Below, piece after piece: positions 25,442-34,155 of a DNA stretch of 64,000 bases (positions within the stretch are counted from its first letter, which is position 1; the number at the start of each line of letters is the position of its first letter). The DNA is taken from positions 103,742 to 167,741 of the forward strand of contig NZ_BMXI01000015.1 in the NCBI RefSeq assembly GCF_014651675.1. Reading direction: 5' to 3'. The notes under the pieces are model-generated. The model ran no database searches. It worked only from the letters and a program-made list of their open reading frames with translations, and was not told the origin of the DNA. The position numbers were made by a program, and so were the translations under genes. This stretch comes from Roseibacillus persicicus (GTDB lineage: Bacteria > Verrucomicrobiota > Verrucomicrobiia > Verrucomicrobiales > Akkermansiaceae).

Positions 25442-26980
25442 ATGAAACTTCTGCCTCTTTTCTTGGCTTCTCTAACAGTCTCACTCCTAGCCGAACGCCC
25501 CAACATCGTATTCATCATGGCGGATGACGTGGGGCTGGGGGACCTCAGTTACCATGTTCGGGAGCAGCTGGGAAAAAAGCCGGTGGTCGAGACTCCCAAT
25601 CTGGATGCGCTGGCGAAAGAAAGCTTATGGTTTACCGACGGACACTCTGCCACCTCGCTGTGCTCTCCGACTCGATATTGCGTGATGAGTGGCAACAACA
25701 ATTATCGGTCCAACGCGCCCTGGGGAGTTTGGGGGACCTTTCGCGAGACGGCTTTTCGCGAGGGGGAAGCGACTCTGGGAACGGTCGTTCGTGATGCGGG
25801 GTATTCCACCGGCTTTGTTGGAAAGTGGCATCTGGGAAGCGATTTCCGCGACAAAAAGACAGGCAGAATCTATCGTGGAACTGATAACGGCGACCTCTCA
25901 GGCAAGGTAGACCTTACCAGAATGACTGGCAATGGCCCCCGCACCTGGGGCTTTGACTACGACTTCACATTGCCTTGTGGGGTGCAAGGACCCATTTATC
26001 TGGCCTATGAGAACCGGGAATGGTTTCCCCTCCAGAAGAATTCGGAGATCGTCTTTCTCGATAAGAACAATGCGAAGAATTCAAAAGACCTGAGCTCGAA
26101 GGGGCCCGGGATGGGGGACTCGCAGTGGGATGCGCGGGAAATTGCGGAACTGGTTTCTCGCAAGGCCGCCGACTTCATTGCCGCGCAGGAGAAAGACAAG
26201 CCCTTCTTTCTCTACTACTGCACCCCCTCGGTGCATCTCCCTCACTGTCCGCCCGAGCAATTCGAGGAGCGCGAAGTCAAAGGCACCACTCCTTCGGCTC
26301 ATCTCGATATGGTGGTGGCGCTCGATCTGGAAATCAAACGCATCATTGAAGCCCTCAAGGGAAATGGATATTTTGAGAATACGCTGATTGTGTTCACTTC
26401 CGACAATGGCGGGCTTTTGTCTGATAAAAATACGATAAAGAGCGGGCACCGCTCGAGTGGAGGATGGGCCAAGGGTAAGAATGCGCCGGAAGAGGGAGGA
26501 CACCGGGTTCCCTTTTTTGCTTTCTTGAAAGATAAGATTGAACCTGGTTTCTCCGCCGAGCCGGTAGTCAATCAGGATATGCTTGCTACCTGCGCGGCCT
26601 TGGTTGGGACGGGTTATCCGGATAACCAGGCGATGGACTCAAATAATTTGCTTCCACTACTAACTGGGGAGGGAGAGTATCAGCCGCGGGAGTTTCTCAT
26701 GCAGCAGGCCGGGGCGCTCAAAGAGGTTCACTTTCGCAAAGGAGATTGGAAAATTATCATTCAGAGTGACAACCAGCTGAAGACTTTCGAGCCGATTGCA
26801 TTGTACAATCTCAAAAATAATCCCAGCGAACTACCGGAGAAAAATCAGCTCGGAAATCCTGCTCACAAAGAGACCGCTTCCTCTTTGTTGGAGCAATATC
26901 TCACGACTCTTCGCTCTGGCGTTCGGACGGTTCCGTTGCCCTTAAAAGGAAGCTCCGATGGAAAAGTGGAACGCCCCTGA
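25442..26980 (+). CDS. Secreted family S1 arylsulfatase
   Basis: 512 residues from the ATG at 25442, which opens a Sec signal peptide (KLLPLFLASLTVSLLA). Sulfatase landmarks: NIVFIMADDVGLGD with two metal-binding Asp, CSPTR as the formylglycine consensus (Cys is the residue to be oxidised), VGKWHLG, and VFTSDNGG. Hydrolyses a sulfate ester, likely on algal polysaccharide or a fragment of one; exact target unknown. The 3' end overlaps the convergent tamA by 39 nt. It needs a formylglycine-generating enzyme, not in this window. Confidence 0.93.
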   Translation: MKLLPLFLASLTVSLLAERPNIVFIMADDVGLGDLSYHVREQLGKKPVVETPNLDALAKESLWFTDGHSATSLCSPTRYCVMSGNNNYRSNAPWGVWGTFRETAFREGEATLGTVVRDAGYSTGFVGKWHLGSDFRDKKTGRIYRGTDNGDLSGKVDLTRMTGNGPRTWGFDYDFTLPCGVQGPIYLAYENREWFPLQKNSEIVFLDKNNAKNSKDLSSKGPGMGDSQWDAREIAELVSRKAADFIAAQEKDKPFFLYYCTPSVHLPHCPPEQFEEREVKGTTPSAHLDMVVALDLEIKRIIEALKGNGYFENTLIVFTSDNGGLLSDKNTIKSGHRSSGGWAKGKNAPEEGGHRVPFFAFLKDKIEPGFSAEPVVNQDMLATCAALVGTGYPDNQAMDSNNLLPLLTGEGEYQPREFLMQQAGALKEVHFRKGDWKIIIQSDNQLKTFEPIALYNLKNNPSELPEKNQLGNPAHKETASSLLEQYLTTLRSGVRTVPLPLKGSSDGKVERP

Positions 26981-28984
26981 GGGATCGTCTGATGAAGGAT
27001 TGAGGGCGTGGCCATACTCGAATCGGATGGGACCAATTGGCAGGTCAAGGCGAAGCCCTACCCCGGCAGCGAGCTTGGGATCGAACGATGGCCATGAAAG
27101 GGCCGACTCGTCCAATGAGCCCGCGTCAAAGAAAACGACCGCCTGAAGCGGACCAGCCAAGGTGCGAATGTACTCGGCATTCGCATACCAGAAGGCCTGC
27201 CCGCCCCGAGCACTGCCATCGACTTGGGGACCCAAGTCGCGTTCGGGGAAAGAACGCACGGAATCCGAACCTCCGAGGAAATAGCGGAGGTCGACGGGGA
27301 GTTCGTCACCGTCGGTTGGAGAGAGAATTCCGGTGCGCAAATTGAAGGCCAAACCGTTTTTGTCATCCAAGGGCAAGTGATAGGCCACCTGTCCATTGAT
27401 GCGGAGAAACGCATTGGGAGTATCGGCGGTGACAGCTCCGAGTTCTGCTCTCACTTTGGCGAAAAGACCTTTGGTCGGAGATACCTTCGAGTTGCGACTG
27501 TCGTAGAGCCAGGTGGCACCAACGGTTGCGAGGAAATAATCGGTCTGGCCAAGGGCCTCGACCGGAAGGCCCTCGGGCTGCACGGTGGCGAAAGACAGTT
27601 GGGCACCAGCTTCCCAAGTTTGCCGAGGGGAGAGTTCCCCGGAAAACAGAATCCCTACCCCCAGTTCGAACTTGAAGTATTCATCGTAGGTGCGGGTGAG
27701 GGCAAAGGCACGAGGGGTGGCGCGGAGGTCATAGCCGAGCACGAAGGGGTCGGTAACTGATACTTCACCCAGGAAACCAATTGCGGAGTATTCCGCCGCA
27801 ATATTGAGATTGTAGAGCTTCCGCATAAAGTTGCGGTCGTAGTAGGAAGCTCCAAGGATGTAGCCCTCCAAAGAACCTGCCCCCAGATAGTAGGAGATGC
27901 CTTTCGGTTTGCCTTCTTTCAGGTGAAGCGTGACGTCGATGGCCCGCGCTTCTGCGTCGACGACCCGGTCGCTTGAGATGGAATCAAACGCACCCGTAGA
28001 GAGGAGGTCATTGCGCAAATCGGTGATTTTGGTTTCATCATATGGTTCGCCAACCGAGCGATTGAATAGCTTTTGCACCCGGGTGATATCCATCTTGTCC
28101 GGACCGGTGATGAGTGCTCGGCGCAATTGATATTGCTGGCCAGGGTCCAAAGTAAGAGTAATGCGGGTGCTTCCGTTTTCGTGGGTCGCAACCAACTCTG
28201 CATCGGCGAACTGATAGCCTTTGTCTCGCATCTCCCCCGTGGCACCCCCTTTAATCTCGCGCAAGATTTCAGCGGTTGAAGTTTTGCCGACAAAGCGTTG
28301 CAGGCGGGTGGGAAGCTTGGGCAACTCGGGGGGGATTGTGCCTAGCAGTTCGAGTGAAACGATTTTGTGCAGCGGTCCCGGATCGGCATTGATGGTGAGG
28401 TTGACCTTGCGCGAAGTGGGGTTAATTTCGGGTGGCCCCAGTTTGCCTTCCGCTTCCCAATATCCCTGCGCCTTGAGATAAGTGATTGCGCTCTTCGCCG
28501 CAGTATCGACCTCGTCCGGAAGATAGGGGACATCCGTGTCTCCTCCCACCAGACTGGTTCCCGTGAAGTACTTTTTCATCGTGTCGGCGTCTTCGCCATC
28601 GACGCCAACCACTTCGACTTTCCCAATGGTCAGGCGAGGGCCGCTGGTGACAGTGAGTACGATGGACTTGCGGTCCGCAGGAATCCGCCACGAGATGGTG
28701 ACGTCGGAGTACCCTTCCTTTTCAAGCAAACGACTGACAAGAAAGTCCGCGTCGTCGGCTCGGGAACGCGAGGGAGGGCGCGAGGTGATAAAGTCCAGCC
28801 TCCCTCCCAAGCGGGTTAGGACCTCCTCCTCCGAGAGTCCGGTCAGGCCAACGATCCGCACTTGGGTGACGGTATCGGACTGTAAAGCGAATGCCGAACA
28901 AGCCAGAAGGTTTAAAAAAAGCATGGTGAGCCAGCGAACCCACTTGAGACCGTTGAACCGTTGCGCTGGAAGAGAGAAAGTCAT
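26942..28984 (-). CDS. tamA: TamA/BamA-family outer-membrane protein (Omp85)
   Basis: 680 residues. Signal peptide ends near FALQSD. Three or four POTRA-type modules follow (VTQVRIVGLTGLSEEEVLTR; LTIGKVEVVGVDGED; YQLRRALITGPDKMD), then a C-terminal beta-barrel with the Omp85 pattern (YFLGGSDSVRSFPERDLG; GLRLDLPIGPIRFEYGHAL) and a terminal Phe. Adjacent to tamB, its start following directly on the tamB stop codon, so the pair is co-transcribed. Assembles outer-membrane proteins, or works in envelope phospholipid transport with TamB. Confidence 0.9.
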   Translation of the reverse strand: MTFSLPAQRFNGLKWVRWLTMLFLNLLACSAFALQSDTVTQVRIVGLTGLSEEEVLTRLGGRLDFITSRPPSRSRADDADFLVSRLLEKEGYSDVTISWRIPADRKSIVLTVTSGPRLTIGKVEVVGVDGEDADTMKKYFTGTSLVGGDTDVPYLPDEVDTAAKSAITYLKAQGYWEAEGKLGPPEINPTSRKVNLTINADPGPLHKIVSLELLGTIPPELPKLPTRLQRFVGKTSTAEILREIKGGATGEMRDKGYQFADAELVATHENGSTRITLTLDPGQQYQLRRALITGPDKMDITRVQKLFNRSVGEPYDETKITDLRNDLLSTGAFDSISSDRVVDAEARAIDVTLHLKEGKPKGISYYLGAGSLEGYILGASYYDRNFMRKLYNLNIAAEYSAIGFLGEVSVTDPFVLGYDLRATPRAFALTRTYDEYFKFELGVGILFSGELSPRQTWEAGAQLSFATVQPEGLPVEALGQTDYFLATVGATWLYDSRNSKVSPTKGLFAKVRAELGAVTADTPNAFLRINGQVAYHLPLDDKNGLAFNLRTGILSPTDGDELPVDLRYFLGGSDSVRSFPERDLGPQVDGSARGGQAFWYANAEYIRTLAGPLQAVVFFDAGSLDESALSWPSFDPKLAAGVGLRLDLPIGPIRFEYGHALNPSSDDPSGAFHFSIGASF

Positions 28985-31900
28985 TTAGTCGAATCGCAGA
29001 ATATACATTACGAGCCCTCTGGTATTGCTTTCAGAGTCCACTGCTGCCGTCACAAACCAGCGGTCACTTTCAGGGACGGGAATGGTTACCGAGTTGCGAC
29101 GCTTGCCAGTGAAAGGGTCGGCTCCGGCCACTTGAATTTCGACATCCTTGAGAGGTTCCGCGAATTTAGCCAAGGGATGGAGGGGAGAGCCTGGTGGGGC
29201 TCGGCGGATCTGTTCGATCAACAGCTGGAAGGCTTTCCCCCTCGCGGCATCTGGATCTTCCAAGCCCGAAGTCGTCGTTCCGGTGGCCAGCAAGGTGATG
29301 ACTTCGCTTTCGGGGAGTGGCGGGTTGGAGGAAAAGTTGATTGTGGGCTTGGTCGCCACCCCCGAAACGAATAGGTCGACATTATAAGGGGGTATCCGGG
29401 ATTGGGCCCGAATATCGAGGGCGGGGATAAAGCCGTTTTTCGGCGAGAAGGTGGCACGGCCTCCCTTGATGGTGAGGGTAGAAAACGGAAGGGCCGCGCT
29501 GAGTTCTTCCACCACCAGTTCACCATTCAACTGCGGATTGGCCAACACGCCTGTGGCAGTGAGCTCACCGACCACCCGACCGTCCGTCAGGTTGCCCCGG
29601 ACGAGGAAGGGGTCAATAGTCCGAGCCCGCAAGTCGATGGTCCAGCTGCCAAACGGATCCGGGATTGGAAGAGCATTCTTGTTGCCGGTAGCTTTGGGCT
29701 TCTTGGAAACGGATGGCAGTTTAGGAGCCTTGGGCATGGAGACGGGAACGTTGAGGGGGAGGAGCTCGATGTCTTTATAGAATAGGGACTCAACCACCCC
29801 GAGCTCGCCGCTGAGTCGGGCCTTGGACAAGGGGCCGCTTAGTTTTAGGGCGGCATCCAAGCGGGCGTTGATGTTGTCGTCCCGCCAAGCGAGAGCTTTG
29901 TCCGCAGAAAGTCTCAGATCGAAGATTGGGTCGCTGGTGTCCTTGAGGTCGACAGTGCCTGTTAGATCAAAGAGGCCGCCATCCACGGAGGTGCTGAATG
30001 GGTCGATCCGCACCACGTTTTCCGCGAAACGAAGCTTGAGTTTGGTTTGTCTCACCCGACGCAGCCGGTCGATGTCGAACCGGGCTTTTGGCAGGTCCAA
30101 GTCAAGGTTTCCGGTGATATTCGGAGTGCGGAACGTCCCGGCGGCATTGGCTTCGATAGCCAAGGTTCCTTCCAAGGAGGTGATAGCGGGTGAAAGGTCG
30201 GCGAAGGGAGCGAGCTGCACATTCGGGGCGCTTGCCCGGAAGTTGAAAGACTCATCGAGAAAAGCTTTTGGGTTTTCGGCCCATTTCTTGGGGTAGAAGC
30301 CCGTGCTGCCGTTTACTGCTATCGCATTGCGGCCTTCAGGTTCAATGGTGCCATCCAAGGTCAGGCTTTGACCGGCACTGGCCCAAGCGAGGCGAGCGTC
30401 GGTCGCAGGAAGCTGGGAGACTTTTTCCAAGGTGAAGCGTTCGAGCAGAATTTTGCCAGCCATTGAGGGCTGGGCTGGTGAGCCTGCCACGCTGACGTCC
30501 AGGGTCAGAATGCCCTGAAGACCATCTGGAATCGGGAGAGCCAGTAGCTCGCCGGTGGCAGGGATATTGAGTCGATCAGCATTGAGTTCGACCGACCATT
30601 TCTCTTCCAAGGTGAAGTAGTTTGCGAAATCAAGGTCGAGCGAGAAGGGAACGGAAACTTTTCCGGTGACCAGTTGTTGCTCACCCTTGATGACCGAGAG
30701 TTTAGGTATTTCGACTCGTTTGCCATCCCAGTGAGCTTCTGTAAAGAGCCGCTGGTCCTGCTGTTGGACCTCGAGTCGGGAGAGATGGACTGAGCTGATG
30801 CCTTCGTAGTTCGCATTGAGTCCGACCAGAATCGGAGTCTGTTGGTCGATGGCAATTCTGGTTTGCTCTAAGTTCAAGCGGCCCCGGTGACTTTCGATAT
30901 CAGGTAAAGAGCCGTTGCCCTGCCAGTCGAGAGAGATGGTGCCTGCGAGGGGAAAGTCACCTACGGAAAGCCGGATGAAAGGTTGCAGGGTGTCGGCCTT
31001 GAAGTCCTTTGCGGTAAAAGTGGCCTCGTAGGACTGGCTCTTGGGATTGAAGCTGGCGCGTGAGGAGAGAATCGAGTCTTCGCTTTGCTCGATGAGCAGG
31101 TCGGCCTTGATGTCGGAATCGGCATCGATGTAGTTCACCACCAGCTCGCCCTTGCGAAACTGGGCCTCGGCCCAATCCAGACGATTGAATGAGAGGGAGA
31201 GCTTGGAGGCGGCGGGTTCGCCGTCTTTGAGGGAGACAGTACCTAACAGAAGCGCCTCGCCTTCGGGCCAACCGTCGGGTGGGGTGGGGAGATTGAGGGG
31301 CGGCGCGATTCCTTCCAGAAAGGAGGCCAGGGACGCGAGTTCGGTGGTGATGTCGGAGCTGGAGTTCTTCCAAGCTTCCGCGGGACTCTCGGCGGTTTCG
31401 GGTGCCAAGGTGGTGGTGACCTGGAGCAGTTGGGGTTGCTTGGGGAGTTCGAAACGGACGGCGGTATCGATGGTCAGTCCGGACTTTTCGATGGTCAGCT
31501 TCGTGGGGGGCACCGCGCGCTCCTGGTAGCGGTTGCCGTCCAAGGTCAGCGTCAGGTCCAGGGCCCATTGGTCGAAGGTTTGGTCAAGGGCCGAGGCGGT
31601 GACCTTGAGGTCTGTTAGTCTACCTTCGATGCCCTCGGCCGCAGGAGCCATCTCCAGGAAAGGGGCCAGGTCGAGAGCTTGGTCAGCCAAGGTGGCGGTC
31701 ACTTGCGAGCGCAAATCGGTCTGGAGGTCGATGGCACTGTTGAAGGCTGCCAGCCGGCCATCGACGAAAAGGGGATCGACCTCGAGCACCAGGTTGGGCA
31801 CCGCGACTTCGGCAGCAAGGGGAATGTCCGAGAGGGAAAAGTTGTCCTCGTTCCAGACGATTTCGGCTGTGCCCGGTTGGAAGGTTTTGTCCTCAAAGTC

Positions 31901-32515
31901 AGTCACGGTGCCGGGTTCCAGAACAAAGCGGGAGTCTCCTGACGCGTGGGCGAGACTGGCCTTCTCCAGACGATAGAAATTTTGCTCGGCCTTGTGCACA
32001 TGGAGATTCAACTCGCCGATGCGAATCTCGGGGTGCGTGGCCGCGGGACGGTATTTGGCCAAGAGGTCGCCGAGACTGGAATTCGAGGGCTCCTTTTCCT
32101 TCTTGGGTTCGGAGGAGGACTGGCTGAGATCAAGGTCAATGGTGAGGCTGTCGGCGACGAGACTTTCGATTTTGAGGTCTTTGAGCTCGAGCGGATTGTA
32201 GCGAAGCTTGAGGTTGGTCGCAGAAAGCGTTTTGAGCGGAGAAGTTTCGCTGCTCAAGTTGATGGAGTCGATGTTAGGGCCTTTCCAGAGGCTGCCGGAG
32301 ATCTCAAAGTCGCCTTCAAAGCCACTTTTCGCCAAAAGGTCAGGTCCGTATTTTTGCGCCAGCCAGCGAAAGCCGGGTCCGTTGAGCCAGACCAAGGTTC
32401 CCCCGAGAACGAGCAGACCAACCAAGCCGAGCACCCCAAGACGAGCCAGGCAGCCGGAGCAGCCCTTCTTCTTGTCCGGCGGACTTTCATTCTTTTCTAG
32501 TTCTTCCTCAGGCAA
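28985..32515 (-). CDS. tamB: TamB/DUF490 envelope protein
   Basis: 1176 residues. A TTG start gives a charged cytoplasmic tail (PEEELEKNESPPDKKKG), one N-terminal membrane anchor (VLGLVGLLVLGGTLVWL), then ~1000 residues of repetitive beta structure typical of AsmA/TamB bridge proteins. The C-terminal DUF490 domain is clear (ATFSPKNGFIPALDIRAQSR; PPYNVDLFVSGVATKPT; LPESEVITLLATG). TamB spans the periplasm, docking on TamA. Shorter than the E. coli protein (1259) but in family range. Confidence 0.92.
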   Translation of the reverse strand: MPEEELEKNESPPDKKKGCSGCLARLGVLGLVGLLVLGGTLVWLNGPGFRWLAQKYGPDLLAKSGFEGDFEISGSLWKGPNIDSINLSSETSPLKTLSATNLKLRYNPLELKDLKIESLVADSLTIDLDLSQSSSEPKKEKEPSNSSLGDLLAKYRPAATHPEIRIGELNLHVHKAEQNFYRLEKASLAHASGDSRFVLEPGTVTDFEDKTFQPGTAEIVWNEDNFSLSDIPLAAEVAVPNLVLEVDPLFVDGRLAAFNSAIDLQTDLRSQVTATLADQALDLAPFLEMAPAAEGIEGRLTDLKVTASALDQTFDQWALDLTLTLDGNRYQERAVPPTKLTIEKSGLTIDTAVRFELPKQPQLLQVTTTLAPETAESPAEAWKNSSSDITTELASLASFLEGIAPPLNLPTPPDGWPEGEALLLGTVSLKDGEPAASKLSLSFNRLDWAEAQFRKGELVVNYIDADSDIKADLLIEQSEDSILSSRASFNPKSQSYEATFTAKDFKADTLQPFIRLSVGDFPLAGTISLDWQGNGSLPDIESHRGRLNLEQTRIAIDQQTPILVGLNANYEGISSVHLSRLEVQQQDQRLFTEAHWDGKRVEIPKLSVIKGEQQLVTGKVSVPFSLDLDFANYFTLEEKWSVELNADRLNIPATGELLALPIPDGLQGILTLDVSVAGSPAQPSMAGKILLERFTLEKVSQLPATDARLAWASAGQSLTLDGTIEPEGRNAIAVNGSTGFYPKKWAENPKAFLDESFNFRASAPNVQLAPFADLSPAITSLEGTLAIEANAAGTFRTPNITGNLDLDLPKARFDIDRLRRVRQTKLKLRFAENVVRIDPFSTSVDGGLFDLTGTVDLKDTSDPIFDLRLSADKALAWRDDNINARLDAALKLSGPLSKARLSGELGVVESLFYKDIELLPLNVPVSMPKAPKLPSVSKKPKATGNKNALPIPDPFGSWTIDLRARTIDPFLVRGNLTDGRVVGELTATGVLANPQLNGELVVEELSAALPFSTLTIKGGRATFSPKNGFIPALDIRAQSRIPPYNVDLFVSGVATKPTINFSSNPPLPESEVITLLATGTTTSGLEDPDAARGKAFQLLIEQIRRAPPGSPLHPLAKFAEPLKDVEIQVAGADPFTGKRRNSVTIPVPESDRWFVTAAVDSESNTRGLVMYILRFD

Positions 32516-32634
32516 CGCTTCAACTATCAGCTGAAATCACGCCAAGGCAAAGGGGGATGGCGGTCAGTGGGTCGAAAAAAATGCTGGCCCGAAAGAGGAT
32601 GGACGCGAGGGGGCTCTTTGAACGAGGTTGGGGC

Positions 32635-33054
32635 ATGGCCGCATACACCGCCGCATTTTCAGTGAGCACCACGGGCAAGGGAACCTACGAGATCACTCGT
32701 GAGGTGGAGAAGATCGTTGCAGAATCAGGGATCGCTAGCGGAACCGCGACTATCTTTGTCCGGCATACCAGCGCCAGTCTGGTGATTATGGAGAACGCGG
32801 ACCCCTCGGCGCGGACGGACTTGGAGGCCTTTTTCGACCGATTGGTGCCTGAAGATAGTGACTACTTTATCCACACCTGCGAGGGGCCCGACGATATGCC
32901 CAGTCACATTCGGATGGCCCTGACCCGCACCAGCGAGGTGGTCCCAATCGTGCAAAAACGCATGGTCCTTGGCACTTGGCAAGGTCTCTTCCTCTTCGAG
33001 CATCGCCGCGCCCGCCATCATCGGCAGATTGTGGTGGCGGTCGTGGGCGAGTGA
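32635..33054 (+). CDS. yjbQ: YjbQ family protein (UPF0047)
   Basis: 139 residues from the ATG at 32635, the usual family start; a frame extends back to 32557 but those 26 residues look unrelated. Family signatures: IFVRHTSASLVIMENADP, HTCEGPDDMPSHIRMAL, and GTWQGLFLFEHR. YjbQ proteins are small trimeric enzymes with reported weak thiamine-phosphate-synthase activity in E. coli; true role uncertain. Followed 46 nt later by recO on the same strand. Confidence 0.93.
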   Translation: MAAYTAAFSVSTTGKGTYEITREVEKIVAESGIASGTATIFVRHTSASLVIMENADPSARTDLEAFFDRLVPEDSDYFIHTCEGPDDMPSHIRMALTRTSEVVPIVQKRMVLGTWQGLFLFEHRRARHHRQIVVAVVGE

Positions 33055-33100
33055 CCTGCTGGTTGCTTTCCTCCTTTTCGAACCGAGCTAGAGTGCTCTC

Positions 33101-33649
33101 GTGGAAAGCGCCACCGGCATCATCATTCGCACCCGCAAGCTCACCGAGACGAGCTTGATTGTGTCCTGGTGCACGGAGGAATGGGGGGTGATGAAGACGG
33201 TGGCCAAAGGCGCGCGGGGCGCAAAAAGTGTCTACGCCGGCAAGCTGGACCTGTTCATCGAGGCCGAGTTTGGCTGGGTGCGCAGTCGCAGCAGCACGAG
33301 CGAATTGCACTCGCTGCGGGAGATGCGGGTCGTCGACCTCCGGCAGTCGCTGCGCGGGGACTACGGGCGCACGGTGTTGGGCGCCTACTTCGGTGAGTTG
33401 GTGGAGAGAGCGGTGGAGAGCGAGAGCGAGGTGCCCGAGATTTTCGATTTGCTGCGCCGGGGGCTCAATTTTCTCGCGGAGGGCGGGGAGTGTCGGCGGG
33501 CGATGCCTTTTTTCGAAAAGGAGATGGCGGGCTTTCTGGGGGTGGGGCGCGACAAGGGGTATTCCGCCCGCTTGCAGGAAGTTCTGTCCGGGGGCTTTCC
33601 CCGGAGTCGACGCGAGGCCATGCGTGTGGCAGGGTTGAGTGAAGGATGA
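33101..33649 (+). CDS. recO: DNA repair protein RecO (short form)
   Basis: 182 residues beginning at GTG. The N-terminal OB-fold is clear (GIIIRTRKLTETSLIVSWCT, VMKTVAKGARGAKS, LDLFIEAEF) and is followed by a helical part (LGAYFGELVERAVESESEVP). It is shorter than the ~240 of E. coli and has no Cys4 zinc site, ending after a compact helical domain. RecO loads RecA and anneals single strands in the RecFOR route. The stop overlaps the ATG of ogt. Confidence 0.85.
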   Translation: MESATGIIIRTRKLTETSLIVSWCTEEWGVMKTVAKGARGAKSVYAGKLDLFIEAEFGWVRSRSSTSELHSLREMRVVDLRQSLRGDYGRTVLGAYFGELVERAVESESEVPEIFDLLRRGLNFLAEGGECRRAMPFFEKEMAGFLGVGRDKGYSARLQEVLSGGFPRSRREAMRVAGLSEG

Positions 33650-34131
33650 AAACGAACACGCTTTTTCTTGGTCGCGAGATGGACTCGCCCGTAGGTAGCT
33701 TGACCCTCCTGGCGTCGCCGAATGGTCTCGCCGGGGTCTACTTCGAAGACCGGTATGAGGAAGAGTGGGTTGCGGGAGAAAGTACTTTTCTCGACCAAGC
33801 GGAGAAGGAATTAAGGGAGTATTTTGCAGGTCAGCGCGAGGTCTTCGAGGTCGCGCTCGACCCGGTCGGAACGGACTTTCAACGTGCGGTTTGGAAAGCG
33901 CTGGAAAACATTCCGTTCGGGGAAGTGGTGAGCTATTTGGCCATCGCCGAGGCCATCGGCAATCCCAAGGCCGTGCGTGCGGTGGGGCTGGCCAATGGAG
34001 CCAATCCCATCTCCATCATCGTGCCTTGCCACCGCGTCATCGGGGCCAATGGCAAGCTCACGGGATACGGCGGAGGACTGGACCGCAAGCGCCACCTCTT
34101 GGTGCACGAGAAAGCCGGAGTGCTTTGTTAG
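33646..34131 (+). CDS. ogt: Methylated-DNA--protein-cysteine methyltransferase
   Basis: 161 residues, normal length for Ogt/MGMT. The active-site motif PCHRVIGANGKLTGYGGG holds the acceptor Cys; the helix-turn-helix region FQRAVWKALENIPFGEVVSY and the Asn-hinge region (AVGLANGANPISIIV) are complete. Removes O6-alkyl groups from guanine in a suicide reaction. Translationally coupled to recO by ATGA overlap, forming a small DNA repair pair. Confidence 0.95.
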   Translation: MKTNTLFLGREMDSPVGSLTLLASPNGLAGVYFEDRYEEEWVAGESTFLDQAEKELREYFAGQREVFEVALDPVGTDFQRAVWKALENIPFGEVVSYLAIAEAIGNPKAVRAVGLANGANPISIIVPCHRVIGANGKLTGYGGGLDRKRHLLVHEKAGVLC

Positions 34132-34155
34132 AGCCTGATTGAAGCGGACAACCGC

